This document shows positions 14,181-23,282 of a DNA stretch of 54,515 bases, in pieces. The position numbers were made by a program, and so were the translations under genes. This stretch comes from Oscillospiraceae bacterium (GTDB taxonomy: Bacteria > Bacillota > Clostridia > Oscillospirales > Ruminococcaceae). The notes beneath the pieces were generated by a model. That model was given only the letters and a program-made list of their open reading frames with translations, made no database searches and had not been told where the DNA came from. Position 1 is the stretch's first letter. Every line of letters starts with the position of its first letter. Where the stretch lies: contig JAJQGB010000003.1 of the NCBI GenBank assembly GCA_021200775.1, forward strand, positions 1 through 54,515, given 5' to 3'.

Positions 14181-15902
14181 ATGCGAAAGCTTCTTAAATA
14201 CTTCAAAGGCTTCAGGCTTCAGGCTGTTTGTGCGCCGCTGTTCAAGATTATTGAGGTCATATTTGAGCTTATGGTGCCGCTTGTCGTTGCGGAGATTGTG
14301 GACACGGGAATACCTGCGGGGGACAAGCCGTACATTTACAAAATGTGCGGTATACTTGTGCTGTTCGGAGCTTGCGGACTTGCGAGCACCCTTACGGCAC
14401 AGTATTTCTCAGCAAAAGCTTCTGTCGGATTCACGGGAGCCGTCAGGCAGGCTTTGTTCGACCATATTCAGTCTCTTTCGTTCACGGAGGTAGACAAGCT
14501 CGGAACCTCAACACTTATCACAAGACTCACAAGCGATTTAAATCAGGTTCAGACCGGCGTCAACCTGACTTTAAGACTTCTCATGCGCTCGCCGGTAGTC
14601 GTCATCGGCGCTACTGTAATGGCGTTCAGAATTGACGCACAGGCGGCACTCATCTTCGTTGCCGTAATCCCGATTCTGTCGGTAGTCGTCTTCGGAATCA
14701 TGCTGGGGACAATCCCGCTTTATACAGCCGTTCAGAAGAAGCTTGATGCGGTTTTGCTGAGAACCAAAGAGAACCTAACCGGCGCCCGGGTAGTCCGTGC
14801 ATTCTGCATGGAGGAAGAGGAGACAGAGGACTTCAACGAGAAGAACAATTCCCTTGCCAAAGCTCAGAAATTCGTCGGCAGGATTTCCTCCGTCATGAAC
14901 CCGATGACATATGCAATCGTGAATATCGGAATCGTCGTCTTAATCTATACCGGAGCAGTCAAGGTTAGCACCGGAGTCCTCACTCAGGGCTTGGTAATCG
15001 CACTCTATAATTACATGTCGCAGATTTTGGTGGAGCTCGTCAAGCTTGCGAACCTCATCATCAGCGTCACAAAGAGCCTTGCGTGTGCCAGAAGAATCGA
15101 AGAAGTCTTCGAGATTCAGCCCTCGATGATAAGTGGCAGTTATACCGGCGAGAAATCCTCCGAAAGCGAATATGCAGTCGAGCTCAGCGACGTGTCCTTC
15201 AAGTATTCGGGAGCCGCCGCAGATTCGCTCGAAAATATCAGTATCAAAGTCAGAAACGGCGAGAAAATCGGAATCATCGGCTCGACAGGCAGTGGCAAGA
15301 CAACTCTTGTAAGCCTTGTTCCGAGATTTTATGACGCCACCGAAGGCTACGTTAAAGTCGGCGGAGTTGACGTCAGGGACTGGAACGAAGAAGCACTACG
15401 TGACAACGTCGCAGTCGTAATGCAACGCTCAAGCCTCTTCTCTAGAACGATTCGGGACAATATCAGATTCGGCAACGAAAATGCAACTGACGAAGAGATA
15501 ATGGAAGCAATTTCGGAAGCTCAGGCTGAAAACGTCGTTGAGGCGAAGCCGGAGGGACTTGACAGCATGATTGAGCAGGGCGGCAAGAACCTTTCCGGCG
15601 GACAGATTCAGCGCCTCACAATCGCCCGTGCTCTTGTCAAGAAGCCGAAGATTCTGATTTTAGATGACAGCTCGTCGGCACTCGACTTTGCGACCGATGC
15701 CGCTTTGAGAAAATCTATATCCAATCTTGACTACCATCCGACAGTCTTAACCGTCTCGCAGAGAGTTTCGACCGTCATGCACTCTGACAGGGTTCTCATG
15801 CTCGAAGATGGTGTTGCAGTTGGCTTGGGAACTCATGAAGAGCTACTTGAAAGCTGCCCCGAGTATCTCGAACTCTACCAGTCCCAGATTAAAAACTCGT
15901 AA
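14181..15902 (+). CDS. ABC exporter half-transporter, degenerate-site subunit
   Basis: The 573-residue protein has six membrane helices in a type-1 exporter domain (residues about 10-310) and a C-terminal ATPase. The ATPase has Walker A GSTGSGKTT, signature LSGGQ and Walker B ILILDD. The residue after Walker B is Asp instead of the catalytic Glu, the usual mark of the degenerate site in heterodimeric exporters of the TM287/288, BmrCD and LmrCD type. GGAGG at 14170-14174 selects the start at 14181. The partner gene follows after 17 bases. Substrates of such pairs are often drugs or lipids; none can be assigned here. Confidence 0.93.
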   Translation: MRKLLKYFKGFRLQAVCAPLFKIIEVIFELMVPLVVAEIVDTGIPAGDKPYIYKMCGILVLFGACGLASTLTAQYFSAKASVGFTGAVRQALFDHIQSLSFTEVDKLGTSTLITRLTSDLNQVQTGVNLTLRLLMRSPVVVIGATVMAFRIDAQAALIFVAVIPILSVVVFGIMLGTIPLYTAVQKKLDAVLLRTKENLTGARVVRAFCMEEEETEDFNEKNNSLAKAQKFVGRISSVMNPMTYAIVNIGIVVLIYTGAVKVSTGVLTQGLVIALYNYMSQILVELVKLANLIISVTKSLACARRIEEVFEIQPSMISGSYTGEKSSESEYAVELSDVSFKYSGAAADSLENISIKVRNGEKIGIIGSTGSGKTTLVSLVPRFYDATEGYVKVGGVDVRDWNEEALRDNVAVVMQRSSLFSRTIRDNIRFGNENATDEEIMEAISEAQAENVVEAKPEGLDSMIEQGGKNLSGGQIQRLTIARALVKKPKILILDDSSSALDFATDAALRKSISNLDYHPTVLTVSQRVSTVMHSDRVLMLEDGVAVGLGTHEELLESCPEYLELYQSQIKNS

Positions 15903-15919
15903 GAAAGGGGAGTCAGATT

Positions 15920-17683
15920 ATGAGCAATAAAAAATCAAAAGTACAATCAACCGAGTCGACTTCCCAGACCTTAAAGAAGCTTCTTGTGTTCATAAAGAAG
16001 TACAGCGTTCTACTTGTGCTGTCAATAATCTTAGCGGCGGTTTCAGTGGTTCTGACACTTTACGTCCCGATTCTCTTCGGCGACGCTATTGATTATATCA
16101 CCGAAAACGGTGTGGATTTGCAGATGGTCGTCAGCTTTTTGGTAAGAGCCGCAATAATCGCTATTATAGCGGCACTCTTGCAGTGGCTGATGAACGTCAT
16201 CAACAACCGAATCACCTATGAGACGGTCAGGGATTTGCGTGAAAAGGCGTTCTTGAAGATAGAGAACCTGCCCTTAAAGTATATCGACTCCCACGCCCAC
16301 GGCGATCTGGTTTCAAGGGTTATTTCCGACGTCGACCAGCTTGCGGACGGACTTCTCCTCGGCTTTTCACAGTTCTTCACCGGAATCGCCACCATCATCT
16401 GCACGCTTCTCTTCATGCTCTCAATCAGCTGGAAGATTACGATTATCGCAGTAGTCCTGACGCCTTTGTCACTCTTCGTCGCAAAGTTTCTGGCGCAGTC
16501 GACCTATAACCTCTTCAAGAAGCAATCGGAAATCCGAGGCAGTCAGACCGCACTCATCGACGAAATGGTAGGCGGTGCGAAGACGGTCAAGGCGTACAAT
16601 TACACTGAGCGTAGCCACGACCGCTTCAAGAAGATTAACGACGACCTTACGGAGACTTCTTCAAAGGCTATCTTCTATTCTTCGCTCGTCAATCCTTCGA
16701 CAAGATTCGTCAACGCCGTTGTCTATGCGGCTGTTGGACTTGCAGGAGCTCTTTCAGTTGTTGCCGGAACGGTCACCGTCGGAGGACTTACATGTATTTT
16801 GAGTTACGCCAACCAGTATACCAAACCGTTCAACGAAATCAGCGGCGTTATAACCGAGCTTCAGAACGCAATCGCCTGCGCCGCAAGAATCTTCGAGCTT
16901 ATCGAAGCCGAGCCTCAGCCTTCTGATGAAGGACTCCCAGAGCTTTCGGAAGTCGACGGCAACATCGAGCTTCGGGACGTATCCTTCTCATATAATCCCG
17001 ACACAAGTTTAATAGAGAACTTCAATCTAAATGTCAGAGCCGGTCAGAGAATCGCCATAGTCGGTCCCACCGGTTGCGGCAAGACAACCCTTATAAATCT
17101 TCTCATGCGTTTCTATGACGTTGACAGCGGAAGTATCAAAGTCGAGGGCGAAGACATCCGGGACGTCACCCGCCACAGCCTCCGCCAGAATTACGGCATG
17201 GTTTTGCAGGACACCTGGCTGAAATCCGGCACAATTCGTGATAACCTGAAAATCGGCAAGCCGGATTCTTCGGACGAAGAGATGATAGCCGCCGCCAAGA
17301 CCACCCACGCCGACAGCTTCATCCGGCGCCTTCCACAGGGCTATGACACCCCAATCGGCGAGGATGGCGGAAATCTCTCGGCAGGTCAGAAACAGCTTCT
17401 CTGCATAACAAGAGTCATGCTGACAAAGCCACCAATGCTTATCTTAGATGAAGCTACTTCTTCGATAGATACGAAGACCGAATTCCGTGTCCAGCGTTCG
17501 TTCGAGAAGCTCATGCAGGGCAAGACCACCTTCATAGTCGCCCACAGATTATCCACAATCATGAGCGCCGACCTGATTCTCGTCATGAAGGACGGTCACA
17601 TTATCGAGCAGGGCAAGCACGACGAGCTTCTCGCCAAGCACGGCTTCTACTACGAACTCTACAACAGCCAATTTGCCCACTGA
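15920..17683 (+). CDS. ABC exporter half-transporter, catalytic-site subunit
   Basis: The 587-residue partner has six membrane helices and an ATPase with Walker A GPTGCGKTT, Walker B MLILDEATSSID (catalytic Glu present), a switch His in VAHRLST, and signature LSAGQ rather than LSGGQ. Together with the upstream subunit it completes the usual asymmetry: one competent and one degenerate ATP site. A longer N-terminal cytoplasmic tail (about 30 residues, Ser/Lys rich) precedes the first helix. GAAAGGGGAG precedes the start. Confidence 0.93.
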   Translation: MSNKKSKVQSTESTSQTLKKLLVFIKKYSVLLVLSIILAAVSVVLTLYVPILFGDAIDYITENGVDLQMVVSFLVRAAIIAIIAALLQWLMNVINNRITYETVRDLREKAFLKIENLPLKYIDSHAHGDLVSRVISDVDQLADGLLLGFSQFFTGIATIICTLLFMLSISWKITIIAVVLTPLSLFVAKFLAQSTYNLFKKQSEIRGSQTALIDEMVGGAKTVKAYNYTERSHDRFKKINDDLTETSSKAIFYSSLVNPSTRFVNAVVYAAVGLAGALSVVAGTVTVGGLTCILSYANQYTKPFNEISGVITELQNAIACAARIFELIEAEPQPSDEGLPELSEVDGNIELRDVSFSYNPDTSLIENFNLNVRAGQRIAIVGPTGCGKTTLINLLMRFYDVDSGSIKVEGEDIRDVTRHSLRQNYGMVLQDTWLKSGTIRDNLKIGKPDSSDEEMIAAAKTTHADSFIRRLPQGYDTPIGEDGGNLSAGQKQLLCITRVMLTKPPMLILDEATSSIDTKTEFRVQRSFEKLMQGKTTFIVAHRLSTIMSADLILVMKDGHIIEQGKHDELLAKHGFYYELYNSQFAH

Positions 17684-17748
17684 TAACTTCTAACCGCCGT
17701 GAAACGTGCATACAATTCACCAAAAGACAACTTTTCGGAGGGATAAGT

Positions 17749-18207
17749 ATGTTTGTTAAGACGGTGAAGGTTAAAAAGGTGGCACAGGTGCTGGGATATA
17801 TCCTTCTGGCACTTCTACTCGTATTCGTAGCGGTGTTTCTCTTCAACAGATTTTATGGCGGGAATAAGACGATTTCTCTGCCGGATGAGGCGTCACAGCT
17901 GGAATTTCTCAGAGAATTGGGCTGGGAGACGTCCGAATCCGCAATCGATGTCCGGAGCGTCATCATCCCTGAGGACTGGAACGACGTTTACAACCAATAT
18001 AACGACCTGCAATTAGAGCAGGGACTCGACCTGAGCGACTACAAGGGCTGTGCGGTGGAAATCTACACTTACGAAATCTATAATTACGGCGAAGAGGACA
18101 ACATCGTCGTCAACCTGATGATTTGCGACGGAATCCTGATTGCCGGCGACGTCTGCTGTACCGAGCTCGGTGGCTTCATGCAGGGACTTGTCAAAACCAC
18201 AACATAA
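17749..18207 (+). CDS. DUF4830 domain membrane-anchored protein
   Basis: The 152-residue protein has one N-terminal membrane helix (about residues 12-34). The extracytoplasmic domain has features I associate with DUF4830: FLRELGWETSESAIDV, VIIPEDWNDVYNQYN and a C-terminal GDVCCTELGGFMQGL. The function of the family is unknown. GGAGGG eight bases upstream fixes the start. A CATACAAT stretch at 17709-17716 resembles a sigma-E -10 box but lacks a properly spaced -35, so sporulation control is not claimed. Confidence 0.75.
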   Translation: MFVKTVKVKKVAQVLGYILLALLLVFVAVFLFNRFYGGNKTISLPDEASQLEFLRELGWETSESAIDVRSVIIPEDWNDVYNQYNDLQLEQGLDLSDYKGCAVEIYTYEIYNYGEEDNIVVNLMICDGILIAGDVCCTELGGFMQGLVKTTT

Positions 18208-18220
18208 ACGGTGATAAAAG

Positions 18221-18927
18221 ATGTATAAAACCTGTATATTCGACTTCTACGGGACTCTCTGCGATATCCGCACAGATGAGACAAAGCCGGAACTATGGGA
18301 GAAGCTGGCGCTTTTCTATGGCTTCTGCGGTGCGGATTACACTCCCGAAGAGCTTAAAAACAGCTATTTCCGGATAGTCTCCGAACTTGAAAAAGAGTTC
18401 CGGGAGATTCAGATTGAACGTGTTTTCAAAGAGTTGTTTCTTAAAAAAGGCGTTCCTTCGGACGACACTCTCGCAATCCATACGGGACAGTTCTTCCGGA
18501 TTATTTCAATCGAGCATTTAAGGCTCTATGACGGCGCAAAGGAAATGCTCGGGAGACTCAGGGCAAGCGGCAAAAAGTCTATCTTCTCTCAAACGCCCAG
18601 CGGATTTTCACCGAGTACGAGCTGAAATACTTGGGAATCTGGTTTTCGTTCGACGACATCTTCATCTCGTCCGACCATAACTCGAAGAAGCCGGATATTG
18701 AGTTTTATAACAAACTTATCGAAAAACACGATATCGATGTCAGTACTGCAATCATGATAGGAAACGACGGCACCTGTGATATCGAGGGCGGCAAGTCTGT
18801 GGGACTTCATACTTTGTATATAAAATCGAACATTTCGCCGGATGAGCCGATTCCCGAAGCCGACCATGTTCTGCTGGAACCGGATATGCCAAAATTAGCA
18901 GAGATATTACTTAGTGAGGATGATTGA
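18221..18927 (+). pseudogene. HAD-family hydrolase broken by a -1 frameshift
   Basis: The first frame (from 18221) holds HAD motif I, FDFYGTLCD (nucleophile Asp), and the helical cap domain, then goes out of frame and stops at 18625. The second frame carries the rest: the strand YLLSNAQRIF with motif II Ser, motif III KKPD, and motif IV GNDGTCDIEGG, ending at 18927. The switch falls at C-AAAAA-G (18571-18577). One extra A, or a -1 slip, would give Lys-Lys-Val-Tyr-Leu-Leu-Ser-Asn with no other change. So this is a homopolymer deletion, a sequencing error or, less likely, programmed frameshifting. An intact product would have about 235 residues. Confidence 0.85.
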
Positions 18928-18928
18928 A

Positions 18929-19642
18929 GTGCCACTTATGCGCCTTGACAAATTTATATCCGGACAGATGCCTTCGGTTTCCCGTAACGACGCCAAAGAG
19001 CTCCTCAAACAGGGACTTGTCACCGTCGATGGCGTGGTGGAAAAGCATTATGATTTCAAGCTTGACCCCGAGAAATCGGTTGTCGCCGTCTCGGGAAACG
19101 TAATCACATATCGTGAGTATTTGTACATAATGCTGAATAAGCCTTCGGGAGTGGTCTGTGCCGTCAAGGATAAAATCTCGCAGACCGTTATGGAGCTTCT
19201 GCCGCCGGAATTACGGCGACCGGGGCTTTTTCCTGCCGGAAGACTGGACAAGGATAGCGTCGGGTTCGTGCTTTTAACAGACGACGGCGAGCTTGCGCAC
19301 AAAATGCTTTCTCCCGTAAGTCACGTCCCAAAAAAGTACTTTGTCCGGCTTGCAAAGCCGGTTCCAGAGAGTGTCCCGGAGCTCTTCAGATCCGGAATGA
19401 CTATTGATGGCAAAGAGAAATGCCTGCCCGCCGAGCTAGAAATACTGAGCCCCAGGGAGTGCTTCGTCACGCTTCACGAGGGCAAGTATCACCAGATAAA
19501 GCGGATGTTCCAGGCGACCGGAAATATGGTTATATACTTGAAGAGAATCGCTATTGGTGGAGTCACTCTGGACGACAAACTGAGTGAGGGAGAAGCACGA
19601 CTTCTGGAAGAAAATGAGATTAAGTCTCTTATTTCCTATTAA
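18929..19642 (+). CDS. rsuA: pseudouridine synthase, RsuA/RluB family
   Basis: The roughly 237-residue protein has an N-terminal S4 RNA-binding domain (RLDKFISGQ, then QGLVTVDGVV) and a catalytic domain with YIMLNKPSGVVC, the active-site Asp in AGRLDKDSVG, and EGKYHQIKRMF. The size and spacing fit RsuA, which modifies small-subunit rRNA; RluB or RluF-type specificity cannot be excluded. The GTG at 18929 is preferred because GAGG lies nine bases upstream. An alternative start at 18938 (ATG) exists, and upstream codons at 18914/18920 have no ribosome site. It follows the HAD gene directly. Confidence 0.88.
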   Translation: MPLMRLDKFISGQMPSVSRNDAKELLKQGLVTVDGVVEKHYDFKLDPEKSVVAVSGNVITYREYLYIMLNKPSGVVCAVKDKISQTVMELLPPELRRPGLFPAGRLDKDSVGFVLLTDDGELAHKMLSPVSHVPKKYFVRLAKPVPESVPELFRSGMTIDGKEKCLPAELEILSPRECFVTLHEGKYHQIKRMFQATGNMVIYLKRIAIGGVTLDDKLSEGEARLLEENEIKSLISY

Positions 19643-19713
19643 CAAAATTTTCTAGAAGACCCTATAGTCAAATTGCATAAAAACGCACCGGAAACTTTGG
19701 TGAAAACGCCGTC

Positions 19714-19742
19714 TTGTAAAGGCGGGCTCAATATAGTATAAT
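19714..19742 (+). promoter_or_regulatory. sigma-A promoter of the sugar ABC ATPase gene
   Basis: TTGTAA (19714-19719) and TATAAT (19737-19742) have a 17-base spacer. The leader to the start codon is about 55 bases. Confidence 0.7.
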
Positions 19743-19803
19743 TAACACAGACGCTAATTCAAGGGATTAGCAAGTTTTAAAAATTCGGCGAGGAGGCCTT
19801 TTG

Positions 19804-20946
19804 ATGGCAAGCTTATCACTAAAGCATATTTACAAGAAGTATCCCGGCGGGGTTGTTGCAGTTTCCGACTTCTGTCTCGAAGTTAAGGACAAGGAATTCA
19901 TTATCTTTGTAGGACCTTCAGGATGCGGCAAATCCACCACCTTGAGAATGATTGCAGGTCTTGAGGAAATCACAGACGGCGAGCTCTATATCGGCAACAG
20001 ATTGGTTAATGATATCGCTCCTAAGGACAGAGATATCGCAATGGTATTCCAGAACTACGCTCTCTATCCTCATATGACAGTTTTCGAGAACATGGCATTC
20101 GGTCTTAAATTAAGAAAGACCCCGAAGGATCAGATTGCCCGTAAGGTTGAGGAAGCAGCAAGAATCCTCGACATCTCCCACCTCCTCGACAGAAAGCCGA
20201 AGGCTTTGTCCGGCGGTCAGAGACAGCGTGTTGCTCTTGGACGTGCACTCGTTCGTGAGCCTCAGGTATTCCTTCTTGACGAGCCTCTTTCCAACCTCGA
20301 TGCTAAACTCCGTGCTCAGATGAGAACCGAGATTACTCTTCTCCACAAGAGACTCGGAACCACATTTATCTATGTAACCCATGACCAGACCGAGGCTATG
20401 ACAATGGCTGACAGAATCGTCGTTATGAAGGACGGTTTCATTCAGCAGGTCGACACTCCTCAGAACCTCTACAGCTATCCTTGCAACCTCTTCGTAGCAG
20501 GATTCATCGGCTCTCCTCAGATGAACTTCATCGACTCCAAGCTCGTCAAGATTGACGGCAAGTACAACGTAGAGTTCGGTTCTGAAGACACCAAGGAAAC
20601 CAGAGGAAGAAAGTTCTATATCGAGCTCCCTGAAGCAAAGGTCAACGAAGAAGTTTTGGCTCCTTACCTCAATAAGGAAATCATCTGCGGCGTTCGTCCC
20701 GAGTGCATCCATGACGAAGAGATGTTCATTTCCTCCGCCAAGACCGGTATCATCGAAGCTACCGTAAGTGTTGCTGAAATGATGGGTGCTGAGACTTATC
20801 TCTACCTCACCTGCGAGGGCATCAACCTCACAGCTCGTGTTTCCAACCGTTCGACTGCAAGACCTCAGGATGTTATCACCTGCGCTCTTGACGCCAACAG
20901 AATCCACCTCTTCGACAAGGAAACTGAGAAGACAATTATCAACTGA
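19804..20946 (+). CDS. sugar ABC transporter ATP-binding protein (MsmK/MsmX/UgpC-like)
   Basis: The 380-residue ATPase has Walker [12 protein letters not shown]-loop [13 protein letters not shown], signature [15 protein letters not shown] and Walker [18 protein letters not shown]-terminal TOBE-type domain of about 140 residues is present, as in the MalK/MsmX group. No permease or binding protein lies beside it, which fits the known shared multi-sugar ATPases that energise several importers. Codon use is strongly biased (many GCT, CTC, GTT), like groEL here, suggesting high expression. GGAGG seven bases upstream selects the ATG at 19804 over a TTG at 19801. Confidence 0.92.
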   Translation: MASLSLKHIYKKYPGGVVAVSDFCLEVKDKEFIIFVGPSGCGKSTTLRMIAGLEEITDGELYIGNRLVNDIAPKDRDIAMVFQNYALYPHMTVFENMAFGLKLRKTPKDQIARKVEEAARILDISHLLDRKPKALSGGQRQRVALGRALVREPQVFLLDEPLSNLDAKLRAQMRTEITLLHKRLGTTFIYVTHDQTEAMTMADRIVVMKDGFIQQVDTPQNLYSYPCNLFVAGFIGSPQMNFIDSKLVKIDGKYNVEFGSEDTKETRGRKFYIELPEAKVNEEVLAPYLNKEIICGVRPECIHDEEMFISSAKTGIIEATVSVAEMMGAETYLYLTCEGINLTARVSNRSTARPQDVITCALDANRIHLFDKETEKTIIN

Positions 20947-20973
20947 TAGTAACTTTACGAACGTATAGAATTA

Positions 20974-21003
20974 AATGCGGCTGCACATAGTAGCCGCATT
21001 TTT
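20974..21003 (+). terminator. terminator after the sugar ABC ATPase gene
   Basis: AATGCGGCT (20974-20982) pairs with AGCCGCATT (20992-21000), followed by TTT; the T-run is TTTTT counting the end of the stem. The next gene starts 19 bases later with no visible promoter of its own, so read-through may feed it. Confidence 0.8.
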
Positions 21004-21021
21004 CTTAGAAAGGCTTGTATT

Positions 21022-22239
21022 ATGAAGAAAATCATATCATTAATTCTGGCGGTGGCACTGATTTGCAGCTGTTTCACTGCCTGCGGAAAGGAAGATACAT
21101 CGGTGGCTCTTGAAACTATTGAAAACCCCACAACCTATGAAGAATACCTCAACAATGCGAAGATAATTTCCCTGACCCAGACCGGCAACACCTATCGGCT
21201 GAAGAACGCAATCGATAAAGCCGAGAGTGGGGAGGACTGCAACATCGTCTACATCGGCGGATCAATCACCGAGGGCGAAGGCTTGGAGACCTGCTATGCC
21301 TACCGGTCGTTCACCTATTTCCAGGAGAAGTTCGGCAAGGGCGACGGAAGTAATGTACACTACTACAACTCCGGAATAAGCGGAACTCCGTCGACTTTGG
21401 GAGCACTCAGATTCGAGGACGACGTTGAGGCATACAACCCGGATATCGTATTCATCGAATTTGCCGTCAACGACGGAAGCGACAGCGAATATTACGACGC
21501 CTTCGAGAGCCTTATCCGTGACTGCTTGCAGTGCGAGTCTCAGCCGGCAGTAATCCTTCTGTTCGCAAGAATGGAGGAAGGCTGGACTTCTCAGGACTGG
21601 AAAAAAGAAATCGGCAAGTACTATGACCTGCCGATGATAAGCTATGCTGACGGTATCACTTATCTCTTCGATAACGGCGCTCTCGAATGGAGCGAATTTT
21701 CGGACGACTATACCCACCCGAATGCCGACGGCAACGCAGTTGTAGCCGAGTTCATTGCCTACTTCTTCGACGAAATCGACCGCCTGGATGGTAGTACCTC
21801 CGACATCACCATTCCCGACGCCATGTACGAGTGCACCTATGAGAACGCCCATATGCTCCAGCACTCGAATTATGAAGCCGAAGATTTGGGCTCCTGGAAG
21901 GAAAAGAGCTCCGGCTTCCATTACAGTGACGGCTGGACAAAGACCTTTGACGAGTCGAACGACCCGCTTGTCTTCACCTTCACCGGCACGAACGCCTATG
22001 TAGTATATCCGACTTCATCCAGCGGAGAATTTGGCACCCTCGAAGCCAAAGTCTACTTCAACGGCGAACTCGTGAACAGCGAAATCTTCAACGAATATGA
22101 CGCCAGCGGCTGGATGTGCCCGTCAGTCGGAATCCTCTACAGAGCCGAAGAAAGCGGCGAATTCAGAGTAGAATTCACCGCCTATGGTGACAGCGTCAAG
22201 TGTGACCTGCAGGTTCTGGCTGTGGCTTATACGGACTGA
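21022..22239 (+). CDS. SGNH/GDSL-type esterase lipoprotein
   Basis: The 405-residue protein has a lipoprotein signal (MKKIISLILAVALICSC, then FTAC) and an SGNH hydrolase domain. Block I is IGGSITEG (catalytic Ser near 81), block III is EFAVND, and block V is DDYTHPN with the Asp-x-x-His pair. A C-terminal beta-rich domain of about 130 residues (from ECTYENAHML) may bind carbohydrate. Secreted enzymes of this kind often remove acetyl groups from plant or host glycans; that is inference. It overlaps the convergent proC gene by 13 bases. Confidence 0.85.
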   Translation: MKKIISLILAVALICSCFTACGKEDTSVALETIENPTTYEEYLNNAKIISLTQTGNTYRLKNAIDKAESGEDCNIVYIGGSITEGEGLETCYAYRSFTYFQEKFGKGDGSNVHYYNSGISGTPSTLGALRFEDDVEAYNPDIVFIEFAVNDGSDSEYYDAFESLIRDCLQCESQPAVILLFARMEEGWTSQDWKKEIGKYYDLPMISYADGITYLFDNGALEWSEFSDDYTHPNADGNAVVAEFIAYFFDEIDRLDGSTSDITIPDAMYECTYENAHMLQHSNYEAEDLGSWKEKSSGFHYSDGWTKTFDESNDPLVFTFTGTNAYVVYPTSSSGEFGTLEAKVYFNGELVNSEIFNEYDASGWMCPSVGILYRAEESGEFRVEFTAYGDSVKCDLQVLAVAYTD

Positions 22240-23042
22240 GCCATCAATTTCGATTTCTCCTCGCACGCCTCAACCGCCTTGACAACAATATTCTCAAATC
22301 CCTGCTCTTCCAGCACCTTCACCGCCTCTATGGTGGTGCCGCCGGGGGAGCAGACGTTTATTTTGAGCTGTTCGGGGGAGATGTCCGACTTAAGCACCAT
22401 CTCCGCGGCGCCTTTTACTGTCTGGGCGGCGAAAAGCTTGGCGGACGCTTCGTCCATGCCGCCTGCGACTCCTGCCTTGATTAGTGCGTCGATGAACATG
22501 TATACATATGCCGGTCCCGAGCCGCTTATTCCGGTTACGATGTCCATGAGACTCTCGTCAACTACAGCCGCTTTCCCAAATGATGAGAATATTTCGACAA
22601 CCTTCGACATTTCCTCGTCAGAGACATTCTGATTTCTGCAAATTCCGCTCATTCCGACTCCCACGAGTGCCGGAGTGTTCGGCATGACACGGACAATTTT
22701 CGCATCACTTCCGAAAAATCCTTCAAGAGTGGAAATCTTCTTTCCTGCGAGGATTGAGACGATAACTGCCGACTTCTTGACCTCGCCGATTCCTGACATC
22801 AGAGCTTCAAGCGACTGTGGCTTGACGGCGAGAATCACCAAATCTGCGTCCGAAACAGCTTCGCCTGCATCCGGAACCGCCCTGACTCCGAGTTTCTCCG
22901 CCTTCATGCGGCATATATCCGACTTGTCAGCTCCCATAATAGCCTCCGCCGGCAGTATTCCGCCCGAAACGACCCCATTAAGTATCGCCCCGCCCATATT
23001 GCCGAGCCCGACAATAGCGGCTTTTTTTATGCTAGTACCCAT
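22227..23042 (-). CDS. proC: pyrroline-5-carboxylate reductase ProC
   Basis: The 271-residue protein has the ProC N-terminal Rossmann motif AIVGLGNMGGAI, the conserved VRVMPNTPALVGVG, and the C-terminal signature GISGSGPAYVYMF with SPGGTTIEAVKVLE. It reduces pyrroline-5-carboxylate to proline with NAD(P)H. GGAGG eight bases upstream selects the start at 23042. No proA or proB is in the window. A sigma-A promoter lies just upstream. Confidence 0.95.
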   Translation of the reverse strand: MGTSIKKAAIVGLGNMGGAILNGVVSGGILPAEAIMGADKSDICRMKAEKLGVRAVPDAGEAVSDADLVILAVKPQSLEALMSGIGEVKKSAVIVSILAGKKISTLEGFFGSDAKIVRVMPNTPALVGVGMSGICRNQNVSDEEMSKVVEIFSSFGKAAVVDESLMDIVTGISGSGPAYVYMFIDALIKAGVAGGMDEASAKLFAAQTVKGAAEMVLKSDISPEQLKINVCSPGGTTIEAVKVLEEQGFENIVVKAVEACEEKSKLMAQSV

Positions 23043-23067
23043 GCTGATGACCTCCTTTATTTGAAGT

Positions 23068-23096
23068 ATCATAGCACAAACTGTGGGAAAAGGCAA
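23068..23096 (-). promoter_or_regulatory. sigma-A promoter of proC
   Basis: On the minus strand, TTGCCT (23096-23091) and TATGAT (23073-23068) have a 17-base spacer. Confidence 0.55.
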
Positions 23097-23117
23097 GAGG
23101 AACCCGTAGGTGCTTTC

Positions 23118-23132
23118 TATGCAATCTGCACA
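23118..23132. promoter_or_regulatory. operator-like palindrome, third copy
   Basis: TATGCA-ATC-TGCACA differs by one base from the TGTGCA-N3-TGCACA palindromes before the two CBM9-like genes at 33665 and 35609. It lies between divergent proC and the beta-helix surface gene. Its centre is 52 nt from the first base of the proC -10 box and 89 nt from that of the surface gene, so the spacing differs from the other two. Confidence 0.4.
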
Positions 23133-23181
23133 ACAATCTTTCGGCAGGTTTATCTGTAACAATTAACTGTCTGAAATTGCG

Positions 23182-23219
23182 CAAACCCGCTTGCAATGCG
23201 GGTTTGAGTGTGATATTAT
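23182..23219 (+). promoter_or_regulatory. promoter with a palindrome over its -35 box
   Basis: TTGCAA (23191-23196) and TATTAT (23214-23219) have a 17-base spacer. CAAACCCGC (23182-23190) and GCGGGTTTG (23198-23206) form a perfect nine-base inverted repeat with the -35 box as its loop. This layout suits a repressor operator; an RNA role is unlikely because the palindrome lies upstream of the predicted start site. Confidence 0.55.
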
Positions 23220-23282
23220 GTGTACATCTTCAGGGAGGGTATTATACCCATATACCCGAAAGACATTTGAGGAGGAAACCAT

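Noticed and set aside
17709-17716. CATACAAT as a sigma-E promoter of the DUF4830 gene
   Set aside because: The -10 match is exact, but no -35 box lies at 13-15 bases upstream; the nearest ATA-containing stretch is about 21 bases away.
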